A stretch of 64,000 bases of DNA from Prosapia bicincta (Eukaryota > Arthropoda > Insecta > Hemiptera > Cercopidae): NCBI GenBank assembly GCA_036971475.1, contig JBAIZL010000005.1, positions 59,512,655 to 59,576,654 of the forward strand, in the 5' to 3' direction. The notes beneath the pieces were generated by a model that saw only the letters and a program-made list of their open reading frames with translations, did not search any database and was not told the origin of the DNA. Shown here piece after piece: positions 1-9,610 of this stretch; within the stretch, counting starts at the first letter, position 1, and every line of letters begins with the position of its first letter. The position numbers and the translations under genes were made by a program.

Positions 1-2518
1 TGGCTTGAAAACATTGTTGAAACCATGTTGGGCAAAATATAACTCTCTTCTCTACACCTCAGACGATTCTGTTGATGCCCTGACCTGAGCATACTGTTGA
101 AACCATGTTGGGCAAAATATAACTCCCTTCTCTACACCTCAGACGATTCTGTTGATGCCCCGGCCTGAATACACTGTTGAAACCATGTTGGCAAAATATA
201 GCTCCCTTCTCTACACCTCAGACGATTCTGTTGATACTCTGGCTTGAAAACATTGTTGAAACCATGTTGGGCAAAATATAACTCCCTTCTCTACACCTCA
301 GACGATTCTGTTGATGTCCTCGCCTGAAAACACTGTTGAAACCATGTTGGGCAAAATATAACCCCCTTCTCTTCACCTCAGACGATTCTGTTGATGCCCC
401 GGCCTGAAAACACTGTTGAAATCAGGATGGGCAAAATATAACTCCCTTTACTACACCTCAGACGATTCTGTTGATGCCCCGGCCTGAATACACTGTTGAA
501 ACCATGTTGGCAAAATATAGCTCCCTTCTCTACACCTCAGACGATTCTGTTGATGCTCTGGCTTGAAAACATTGTTGAAACCATGTTGGGCAAAATATAA
601 CTCCCTTCTCTACACCTCAGACGATTCTGTTGATGTCCTCGCCTGAACACACTGTTGAAACCATGTTGGGTAAAATATAGCTCCCTTCTCTACACCTCAG
701 ACGATTCTGTTGGTGCTCTGGCTTGAAAACATTGTTGAAACCATGTTGGGCAAAATATAACTCCCTTCTCTTCACCTCAGACGATTCTGTTGGTGCTCTG
801 GCTTGAAAACATTGTTGAAACCATGTTGGGCAAAATATAACTCCCTTCTCTTCACCTCAGACGATTCTGTTGGTGCTCTGGCTTGAAAACATTGTTGAAA
901 CCATGTTGGGCAAAATATAACCCCCTTCTCTTCACCTCAGACGATTCTGTTGGTGCTCTGGCTTGAAAACATTGTTGAAACCATGTTGGGCAAAATATAA
1001 CTCCCTTCTCTACACCTCAGACGATTCTGTTGATGTCCTCGCCTGAACACACTGTTGAAACCATGTTGGGTAAAATATAGCTCCCTTCTCTACACCTCAG
1101 ACGATTCTGTGATGCTCTGGCTTGAAAACATTGTTGAAACCATGTTGGGCAAAATATAACTCCCTTCTCTACACCTCAGACGATTCTGTTGATGTCCTAG
1201 CCTGAAAACACTGTTGAAACCATGTTGGGCAAAATATAACCCCCTTCTCTTCACCTCAGACGATTCTGTTGATGCCCCGGCCTGAAAACACTGTTGAAAC
1301 CAGGATGGGCAAAATATAACTCCCTTTACTACACCTCAGACGATTTTGTTGATGCCCCGGCTTGAACACACTGTTGAAACCAGGATGGGCAAAATATAAC
1401 TCCCTTCTCTACACCTCAGACGATTCTGTTGATGCCCCGGCCTGAAAACACTGTTGAAACCAGGATGGGCAAAATATAACTCCCTTTACTACGCCTCAGA
1501 CGATTTTGTTGATGCCCCGGCTTGAACACACTGTTGAAACCATGTGGGGCAAAATATAACTCCCTTCTCTACACCTCAGACGATTCTGTTGATGCCCTGG
1601 TCTGAACACACTGTTGAAACAATTTTGAGCAAAATATAACTCGCTTCTTCACACCTCAGACAATTCTGTTGATGTCCTGGCCTAAAAACACTGTTAAAAC
1701 CATGTTGGGCGAAATATAACTCCCTTCTCTACACCTCAGACGATTCTGTTGATGCTCCGGCCTGAAAATACTGTTGAAACAATTTTGGACAAAATATAAC
1801 TCTATTCTCTACACCTCAGACGATTCTGTTGATGCCCTGACCTGAGCATACTGTTGAAACCATGTTGGGCAAAATATAACTCCCTTCTCTACACCTCAGA
1901 CGATTCTGTTGATGCCCTGGTCTGAACAAACTGTTGAAACCATGTTGGGCGAAATATAACCCCCTTCTCTACACATTAGACGATTCTGTTGATGCTCTGG
2001 CCTGTACACACTGTTGAAACCATGTTGGGCAAAATATAACCCCCTTCTCTACACCTCAGACGATTCTGTTGATGCCCTGACCTGAGCACACTGTTGAAAC
2101 CATGTTGGGCAAAATATAACTCCCTTCTCTACACCTCAGACGATTCTGTTGATGCCCTGGTCTGAACAAACTGTTGAAACCATGTTGGGCGAAATATAAC
2201 CCCCTTCTCTACACATTAGACGATTCTGCTGATGCTCTGGCCTGTACACACTGTTGAAACCATGTTGGGCAAAATATAACCCCCTTCTCTACACCTCAGA
2301 CGATTCTGTTGATGCCCTGACCTGAGCACACTGTTGAAACCATGTTGGGCAAAATATAACTCCCTTCTCTACACCTCAGACGATTCTGTTGATGCCCTGG
2401 TCTGAACAAACTGTTGAAACCATGTTGGGCGAAATATAACCCCCTTCTCTACACATTAGACGATTCTGTTGATGCTCTGGCCTGTACACACTGTTGAAAC
2501 CATGTTGGGCAAAATATA
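1..2518. repeat. 80-bp satellite array (about 31 copies, truncated by left window edge)
   Basis: A head-to-tail array with an 80-bp period, seen by following GTTGAAACCATGTTGGGC from one copy to the next. Monomers differ mainly in the stretch after CGATTCTGTTGATG. Four almost identical monomers with TTGGTGCTCTGG lie together around 700-960. From about 1801 to 2517 the array is organised as a 240-bp trimer: the private variant ACACATTAGA recurs at 1971, 2211 and 2451. It ends sharply in non-repetitive AT-rich DNA near 2518. No coding potential is evident. Confidence 0.97.
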
Positions 2519-3477
2519 AACATTTTATCACAGTATTGATGTAAATGCTAATTATATGTCTGTTTACACGTGAATGCTTTTGTACTCCTGGTCGTAAATA
2601 GGACAAGAAGGGTTCTAACCCGTTTATTTCGAGGGGTAATTTTGTCTCACCGTACTACATATAAAACCTTGTTATCCGTAAAGGATATTAAACAAATAAT
2701 TAAACTATACAACTGTCATCAAGGTATTGTTTCCTTATGACTATTGTCTCGGTAGACAGCGTCTATTCCTATTGTCCCGTTTCCTGTTAATCCTATATAT
2801 TTCCATTGAACTGACCTTAAGGGAACTAATTCCCAACCAACCTTTGTTCCCAATATTGTTGGTATTTCGCTGGTTTCGGTGGTAAACCTAATTTATTTAT
2901 TATTGGGGCTTTCATTGTTTTACACATTTCTAGCATATTGGAAATTTATAAACATGAAGTTTTACACAGCTTGTTAAAAAGTGCCAAACCTGAGGCACAA
3001 GAAATGAATAGCACTTCCAATAATTGGATTCAATAATTAATGATTCTCGATGTTACAATCAGAACACTTTTGTTTAAATTTCGGCCTTGCATCGCTCTCC
3101 CTCTCCCTTTCCTTTTTACACAGTCTCAACAAACTACAAAAAATAGGTTTTCAGATATATTTTAAAGAACTGTTTCGATATGTCGTCCTATCACTTTGTC
3201 CTGAATGTATCCTTAACTTATCCATTTCTCCATTTAACTTCTTTCTCCCTTCACTCTCTGTCTCTTTCTTCCGATAAGTTTCTTTAAAACCCTTGTCTTT
3301 CTGTCTATAGAGTATATTATATTTACTGTGTAAAATGTAAGACTATAGGTTACCTTTTTTACATTACGATCTGAAGAGATTTATTTAAAGCTGTATACTA
3401 GTACAATCGAAAATACTATAATAGAAAACAAAACCCTTAGAGCAAAAAACAAACAACTTATTTGGCCATTGACATTA
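2519..3477. other. AT-rich spacer, no gene recognised
   Basis: No repeat, structural RNA or protein family is recognisable. A 75-codon open frame at 3050-3277 is low-complexity (Leu/Ser/Phe rich, pyrimidine-rich DNA) and is probably chance. Confidence 0.5.
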
Positions 3478-3885
3478 ATATTCAATAATCACTTAAACAA
3501 TAGTTAATGACAATCCGAACAATACAAAATACAACACGACACCAACAACAAAGATAAACTACAAGCACCAGGCGTATACAAACTAAAGTGCAACAAATTC
3601 TACATTGGGCAAACAAGTCGCAGCTTTAAACAAAGAGTCGAGGAACACAAACAGAGCACCAACTCAACATTTTAGAATCACATAAAAGAAACAAAACACA
3701 AATACACAGACATTTACCATACAAAAACACAAAGTACAAACATATTAAACGAAAAACACAATAATAAAGTTAAAGTTAAATTTCGGATAGTCATAAACTA
3801 TTGTTTAATTTGGAATAGTCATTAACTAATGTTTAATGTTAATTAATTAAGATTCGCCGAACGTAATGGACTACAAAATTAAAGA
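3478..3885 (+). mobile_element. Penelope-like element family A, decayed fragment 1
   Basis: The centre encodes a decayed GIY-YIG endonuclease related to the copy at 25113-25945: VYKLKCNKFYIGQTSRSF is readable near 3567-3625, followed by a degraded C-terminus with an in-frame stop (NSTF*NHIKET). Compared with the other copy, nine bases (one C-x-x-type pair) are missing just before FYIG. The left end (about 3478-3522) is the element's 3' tail in reverse orientation, and the right end carries the tail in forward orientation (CGGATAGTCATAAACTATTG). The fragment is therefore flanked by inverted tails, a layout known for PLEs. The hammerhead-like block seen in the other copies is deleted here. It is non-functional. 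Confidence 0.75.
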
Positions 3886-5389
3886 AATAATATTCAGTTT
3901 ATGTGAATAACTATTTTTTATTATTTTCAATACTCAACAGTATATTATATGTGTTAAAAAGGCAAAATAAATTAAAGTGGAAAACTGTATCTAATAGACC
4001 TCGTTAAAAGACTGCAAAGAAAAATCATTTAAATAGTGTCAGATTGTTTTTCTCATTGACAATTTTTTACCGAAAAACAGGTCATTTACTACGAACAGAA
4101 ATCTCACTCTCTTTATCTTGCGACTTAAAAACTTCGTCTCCAAATAAGAACCATTTATCTAAATGCCATCTTTCAACTGATATCTTTTTCTGACAAAACC
4201 TTTTTTTCCTTTCAAGATCCCCCCCCCCCAAGAGGGCAGAAAATGTCTTCGTCCTTATTACCATATCAAATACATTTCCTCTCTTTCTCTTCAGATTTGG
4301 TGCTTTTATTTGTCAGCACATATGGCTAGAATTTATATAGTCTACATCAAATTAACATTTCACTTTTTTAAAATGTTTAATTATTAATTTTTTATTTTTT
4401 GAAAAATTAGTTTTCCTCTATACTATGTTTCTCCTTGTTTTAAAGTTACATAATTTTACACTAAAAGTTAATTTTACACTCATCACTGTTACTTCGTTTC
4501 GTTCTGGTGTTTTACCCAAAGGTACATAGAAAATATTTCTAATTTTATGAACTAATTGGTCTGTATTATCATTTTCGGCGTTAAATCCCACTTCATGTGA
4601 ATATTTATATGGGATTGCCCCTCCTTCGCTAGACAGCTGATAAGCCTAAAGTGAAGGGTTGATACAGAGTCCTTCTGTCGACTTGCTGGTTTGTTGGGCG
4701 AAGGTTGAAATTATTGTGTAGCTCCACCTTCTAAGAAACAGACGTCTTCCTGGTCTTGATCTTGAAATATGTTAAATTTGGGGCGAAAAAACTTTTTAGG
4801 TAAATACTATCGCGCAAAGGTGCTACGGTCTCATTGGTGGTAACGACATGAACGCCTGCATCAAAGGCCTAAAGACCTCGTAGATACAAATTACAGAGCG
4901 TCTGCACCTCAGACACTGTAACTGGGTTTGGTAAACAATACGCACCGCTGAACAAACTGTTAAGTATAAACAAAAATTATTGCTTTTATTAAGTGAAATT
5001 AATAACGTATAACATTTGAAACTGGGAGACTGTCAGGCACGAACTCCCGAAGTGCGACCAAAAGGCGCAACAAAACATAACCTTCTACATATGTTAAAAC
5101 ATAACGATAAGAACATAATGTAACCTTATAAAAGTATAATTTTATCTTTATTGTAGCCTATACCTTATTATCTTATAGAAAGTCATGAAATGTATAAAAA
5201 CAATCGAAAATTATTAATTTACTGGTACATCGTTAAATTTTTTTAAATTTAAGTTAAAATTTTATTATATTTATAAATTTTATAATTTTTAAAAAAGGAT
5301 TGAATAGGTAACTGAAATAACAAATACAACTTAGGTCATTACCAACTCAGTAATTTTACCGATAACTTATTACAGTATAATATTAATAG

Positions 5390-5390
<1 letters not shown>
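3886..5390. other. AT-rich spacer, no gene recognised
   Basis: I see no recognisable protein domain. A poly-C run lies near 4219, and the part from about 4600 to 4950 is less AT-rich than its surroundings. That part may be an old unclassified repeat, but I could not assign it. Confidence 0.4.
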
Positions 5391-5727
<337 letters not shown>

Positions 5728-5826
5728 CTTGTGTATTAATGAAAAATATCAAACATACAAATGTGAGTTAGATCTAACAAAATGTGTTGCCAAATATATT
5801 CCAGTAGTGTCAAATTTATAAATTTC

Positions 5827-6310
5827 CTACGTTATCATTACAAACATTGATATAGTGTCAAATTTTGATTTTATTTGTGTCTGTTCATTTATCAGTTTCG
5901 TTATTACTTCATTATATTTTAATATTTCTAAAGTTTCATAAATAATAATTCTTTGGTAATTATTAATTTCTTTTATAAGTATCATACGCATATTATCTAC
6001 ATTAGGAAATAAGTGATTATTATTAATACAATAGTAATAAAAATTTGATTTATATATGTCTGGTTTTTTATAAGCATTGGAATGTTCTTTATATCTATCT
6101 TCAAGTTTGTTCTTAGTTTCCCCAATATAAACGTTATTACAGTAATCGCATTCTAATTTATATACACCGTTTTTTCATGCATAATAATATTTTTATTATT
6201 ATTATTTATTATATTTATTAATTTATTATTAGTTTTATATCCAAATTTGACGATGGTACCATTAATCAATTTTGTATTAATTTTTAAAATTTGTAAAACA
6301 ATTATTTCAA
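5827..6310 (-). pseudogene. Penelope-like element family B, GIY-YIG endonuclease domain (broken)
   Basis: Reading leftwards from 6168 to the TAG at 5827-5829 gives 113 uninterrupted codons beginning GVYKLECDYCNNVYIGETK, followed by a basic helix with RYKEH. These are hallmarks of the GIY-YIG endonuclease of Penelope-like retroelements: the GVY and YIG strands with a C-x-x-C between them, then the R...EH segment. Upstream, in another frame, VKFGYKTNNKL (about 6200-6240) matches the linker between reverse transcriptase and endonuclease of PLEs, so there is one frameshift in the A-run at about 6170. The reverse transcriptase is missing beyond the (TA)n tract. The protein sequence clearly differs from family A, so this is a second lineage. 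The GIY-YIG domain nicks target DNA during insertion. I see no hammerhead-like motif attached to this copy. Confidence 0.8.
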
Positions 6311-6351
6311 TTGTAAAATTCAATAAATTATTCTTCTATTTGCATTTTTCT

Positions 6352-6354
<3 letters not shown>

Positions 6355-6420
<66 letters not shown>
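6355..6420. repeat. (TA)n microsatellite
   Basis: About 33 uninterrupted TA dinucleotides. The tract breaks up the upstream part of the Penelope-like family B relic. Confidence 0.97.
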
Positions 6421-6423
<3 letters not shown>

Positions 6424-7195
6424 CATATTACTAATGCATAATACAAGAAGTAACCTACTAATAATAAAAATAACAGATGTATGAAATTATACGTCAATGC
6501 GTTATTTAATAAAATATACAATACTTTTAAACGAAATTATGTAAAAAAAACCTCGAAATAAGTGAAAACGAAATCATCTGTTAACATTAAAATGTGTCTG
6601 ACTTTCGAAAATCGTCGATATGGTTCGTTTATCATTTAAAATTTTGTCAGAAATGTGCAGTAATATTTTTACAGTTTTACTTTCGTCGAAAAATGTGTTA
6701 GGAGTGCCTACAGAAGTTTAAACTTTAAATCGCTCCTTTTGATTTAATGCTAGCTTCATCTGAACCGAGTAATTTGATGTTTTGATTAACGATCCTCCTG
6801 AAGGAGGTACAACATCTCTGTAAAAACTAATACAAACAGATTTCCAAGTTCAGGAGACTTCTTAGTTATGGATGGTTTTAACAGAATTCAATTGGGAATA
6901 TAACATTCACCGCTGAACACGATGTTTAGGTTTACCTTGGATAATTTAATTTTAATTCGTAAAAGACTATTTAAAACTCGATATCCGAATTCGGATCCAT
7001 TGTTTCAGTAGACAGAAGACAACGTAAGTTGTGTAAGCTGGTTTCATATTGGTCACAGATTTAGCAATAGCCAAATTTACAGGCTATCGCAGACGTTTAT
7101 AACATTTGTTAAACCTAGCCTCGATAAATCATACTGTGTAAAGGAGTTTATCTTGAAGACAACTACCACGTGCTCAAGTTGAACGTAATCTAGAC
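6421..7195. other. Spacer, no gene recognised
   Basis: No repeat or protein family is recognisable. The segment just before the palindrome (about 7150-7190, containing ACTACCACGTGCTC) may be a diverged relative of the tail found beside other palindromic elements in this window, but the match is weak. Confidence 0.35.
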
Positions 7196-7240
7196 ATAAA
7201 CAAAATATATATACACAACTCACAATAACAAAACCTAATT

Positions 7241-7280
7241 TCAAACGCGTTTCGATGTCTTATATCATCATCATCAGTGA
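7241..7280 (-). ncRNA. Hammerhead-like ribozyme motif (left arm of 7196-7451 palindrome)
   Basis: Read on the minus strand: TCA, CTGATGA (7277-7271), T, GATG-loop-CATC as stem II, GAA (7253-7251), the palindrome ACGCGT (7250-7245), T, then TGA pairing with TCA. All core positions of the hammerhead consensus are present (CUGANGA, GAA, an A-U pair, then a non-G base). Stem I is only 3 bp and one extra T sits between CTGATGA and stem II. Confidence 0.5.
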
Positions 7281-7366
7281 TGCTATTACAAACATATAAC
7301 TAACTATAGTTATAACTTATAATTGTGAATTATAGTTACGGTTAAAGTTATATGTTTGTAGTAGCA

Positions 7367-7406
7367 TCACTGATGAGGATTACATAAGACATCGAAACGC
7401 GTTTGA
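7367..7406 (+). ncRNA. Hammerhead-like ribozyme motif (right arm of 7196-7451 palindrome)
   Basis: TCA, CTGATGA (7370-7376), a 17-nt segment in which the stem II pairing of the left arm is largely lost, GAA (7394-7396), ACGCGT (7397-7402), T, TGA. This is the decayed partner of the left-arm motif. Confidence 0.4.
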
Positions 7407-7812
7407 AATTAGGTTCTATTATTGTGAGTTGTGTATATTCATTTTGTTTATAACCTTAACTAACAAGCCAGTTAAGCCAGATAATAAATTTTAAATAAAT
7501 GTTAAAGTGATTAATAAATTTTAGTTAAAAAACTCCAAACTATTCATTTCAATTTTTGTACCAAATGAGAATCAAACAGGTTTATTCTAATTATAAAAAC
7601 GAACTCTTTGTACAATATATCGCCACTTTAGTTCTGATTCTACACGCAGTTCATTGTTTATACACAGGTTTTAACAGCTTTTAAGTAAGACCTAAAGCCT
7701 TGTAAGCCTGGACTATTAAAATGGGTTTTTAAATTTCTCTAAATTAATCACTTAAAACAACAGTTTATGACTATCCGAAATTTAAATTTAGTAAATTTCT
7801 TAAAACACACGG

Positions 7813-7858
7813 AGACAGAACGTTTTCGATCGCTATGTGCCGATCTTCATCAGTGTCT
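7813..7858 (-). ncRNA. Hammerhead ribozyme of Penelope-like family A, best-preserved copy
   Basis: On the minus strand the order is stem I 5' AGACA (7858-7854), CTGATGA (7853-7847), A, stem II GATCG (7845-7841), loop GCACATAG, CGATC (7832-7828), GAA (7827-7825), the palindrome AACGTT (7824-7819), C (7818) as the cleavage-site base, and stem I 3' TGTCT (7817-7813). AGACA and TGTCT are perfectly complementary and directly flank the core. All invariant hammerhead positions are present. Two features are unusual: one unpaired A before stem II, and a stem III that is a self-complementary hexamer able to pair fully only between two molecules. PLEs are known to carry type I hammerheads of minimal form. 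Activity here is inference. Confidence 0.7.
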
Positions 7859-7922
7859 TCTGCTTGGAGATGTAGGGTCAAGCGGTGACGGTTTTAAAGG
7901 TAGGTTTTCGATAGTATCAAAA

Positions 7923-8135
7923 CTACAGGTGTGATTTGTATTGTGTTTGTTCGTTTAATATGTTTGTACTTTGTGTTTTTGTTTGTCTGTAAATTTCATA
8001 TTGTTCCAGTGTGTTGAGATGTGGTCCTTTTTTGTTGATGCGTAGGATTTCTAGGTTGTGGTAAATGTCTGTGTATTTGTGTCCTGTTTCTTTTATATGA
8101 TTGTAAAATGTTGAGTTGGTGTTCTTTTTTACAAT
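7923..8135 (-). pseudogene. C-terminal GIY-YIG endonuclease fragment, Penelope-like family A
   Basis: The minus-strand frame reads STFYNHIKETGHKY, then IYHNLEIL, INKKGPHLNTLEQYEIYR and a short tail. It matches the same region of the copy at 25113-25945. The GIY-YIG core itself is missing because the fragment is cut at the palindrome junction, so this is only the C-terminal helical part. Codons further upstream in this frame come from the opposite-orientation half and are not part of the protein. Confidence 0.65.
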
Positions 8136-8330
8136 CACATAAAAGAAACAGGACACAAATACACAGACATTTACCATAACCTAGAAATCCTACACATCAA
8201 CAAAAAGGATCACATCTCAACACACTAGAACAACATGAAATTTACAGACACACAATAACACAAAGTACAAACATACTAAACGAACAAACACAATACAAAT
8301 CACACATACTATTTGATACTATCGAAAACC
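8130..8330 (+). pseudogene. C-terminal GIY-YIG endonuclease fragment, right half of inverted dimer
   Basis: The mirror image of the left half: YNHIKETGHKYTDIYHNLEIL is recognisable from about 8132 when split over two pieces, then the frame is broken by a missing base in the lysine run (CAAAAAGGATCAC). It is a dead fragment. Confidence 0.6.
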
Positions 8331-8374
8331 TACCTTTAAAACCGTCACCGCTTGACCCTACATCTCCAAGCAGA

Positions 8375-8420
8375 AGACACTGATGAAGATCGGCACATAG
8401 CGATCGAAAACATTCTGTCT
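8375..8420 (+). ncRNA. Hammerhead-like motif, Penelope-like family A, right half of dimer
   Basis: AGACA (8375-8379), CTGATGA (8380-8386), A, GATCG-GCACATAG-CGATC (8388-8405), GAA (8406-8408), AACATT (8409-8414), C, TGTCT (8416-8420). It is identical to the left-half motif except that the stem III palindrome AACGTT has become AACATT. Confidence 0.6.
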
Positions 8421-8622
8421 CAGTAAATTTTATCAAATTTTCTAAATTTAAAGTTTGGATAGTCATAAACTATTGTTTTAAGTGATTAATAAGATTCACC
8501 GAACGTAATTGACTACAAAATTCAAGAATTCTCTAAATTATTCATAAAAGCAATTAAAAGTTTTTGTTTTCAATTTAACCTCCAAGATATAATAGTATAA
8601 GTGAACTTTTCTTTTCCTGCTT

Positions 8623-8635
8623 TAGATATATATAT

Positions 8636-8695
<60 letters not shown>
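8623..8695. repeat. (TA)n microsatellite
   Basis: A TA dinucleotide tract, interrupted once near 8636 (GACTA). Confidence 0.97.
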
Positions 8696-8698
<3 letters not shown>

Positions 8699-9500
8699 TG
8701 TAAATTGTTTCTAAATTAAACAAAATTTACATTGGCGCGTTTCACCACATAAGTGATACTTTACCTTCACAACTGAATAAAAAGTACAGAATTTTAAAAT
8801 ATTGTGCATTTTAAATTTAACTAGCATATAATTAGCGATAATCATCGGATCTACCGCATTACTTTAAGCAGAGGCAAACAGTGTCAACGAAATTTAATTA
8901 CAGTTAAATTCTACAATAGTATAACGTTAACTTAAACAATGAAATATAATACTTAATTAAAAGTCTAAAATTAACATCAAAGCAAACAAATGCTGCTACG
9001 GAATTCAGTGGATAAGAAATGAAGGAAATAATCTTGAAAGCAAATCCTTTAAACACTTTAAAATTTATTTTTGTACAAAACTATTATTTAAAAAATCGTT
9101 TAATATAAAAAGATTCACAAACCATACTATATAATAATGTTAGCTGAAATAAAACACTTGACTTGTCCAAATTTATTGAAGGAATAGATTTTTTGCCATA
9201 CTTTCAAGGAATTATTGTTATTCAATTATTAACTGAAAAATATCATACCAGATATTTTAGTTCAGTTCAAAAACTTTAGAAATATTCTCCGATTTACATT
9301 TACGTTGGATAGGTTTTTTTTAAAGTTACTTCCGCAAAATGTTCCCATTGTTGAAAAGGTTCGTCTGTATCGAAAAGAAAATAACAGCTGAGAATTGAAG
9401 TGCCAAAGTCTTAAGTAACTCCTTCCTTTCTTAACTTTCAAGGTCGACATGCAATAGAAAACACATAAATACTGTAAAATGTATTTTTCAAACCTTTAAT
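8696..9500. other. Spacer, no gene recognised
   Basis: AT-rich with no recognisable domain. A 62-codon minus-strand frame at 9262-9450 shows no family resemblance. Confidence 0.4.
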
Positions 9501-9557
9501 GGCAAACAAACATGTTTCGACAACCATGTTTCCATCATCAGTGAAACACAACTTGCC
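9501..9557 (-). ncRNA. Hammerhead-like motif beside the 53-bp satellite
   Basis: Minus strand: GGCAA (9557-9553), a short loop ending in A, CTGATGA (9541-9535), T, stem II GGAAAC-ATG-GTTGTC with one mismatch, GAA (9518-9516), the palindrome ACATGT (9515-9510), T, then TTGCC (9505-9501) pairing with GGCAA as a distal stem I. All core bases are present. The same one-base insertion before stem II occurs as in the other motifs of this window. Confidence 0.5.
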
Positions 9558-9610
9558 TTTTAATACTTTCAGGTGGTAATTTGACACAAGATCTCTATAA
9601 AAATAATATT

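Larger units (their letters stand above)
7196..7451. mobile_element. Palindromic short element with a hammerhead-like motif in each arm
   Basis: Two inverted arms of about 95 bp start at ATAAACAAAAT (7196) and end at its complement ATTTTGTTTAT (7451). They share ACACAACTCACAATAA and the hammerhead-like block AAACGCGTTTCGATGTC. The central spacer is about 70 bp and partly self-complementary. Each arm carries the core CTGATGA ... GAAACGCGT pointing outward from the centre. No open reading frame is present and no target-site duplication was found. It is probably a non-autonomous retroelement that inserted as, or became, an inverted dimer. Confidence 0.7.
7735..8540. mobile_element. Inverted dimer of Penelope-like family A inside a 12-bp target-site duplication
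   Basis: TTCTCTAAATTA occurs at 7735-7746 and again at 8529-8540. The 782 bp between are a head-to-head palindrome of family A 3' ends. The left half is on the minus strand, the right half on the plus strand, and they meet near 8130. Each half holds the C-terminus of the GIY-YIG endonuclease reading frame, a 3' region with CTTGACCC...CATCTCCAAG, a hammerhead-like motif and the tail GGATAGTCATAAACTATTG. Because the duplication encloses both halves, the palindrome most likely inserted as a single inverted-dimer molecule. Each half is strongly 5'-truncated and non-coding in practice. Confidence 0.8.

Noticed and set aside
1..2518. Hammerhead-like core in the 80-bp unit (CTGTTGATG ... TTGAAACCATG)
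   Set aside because: A6 of the core is not A, no stem II hairpin abuts the GAA, and no flanking stem I is visible; the resemblance is probably chance.
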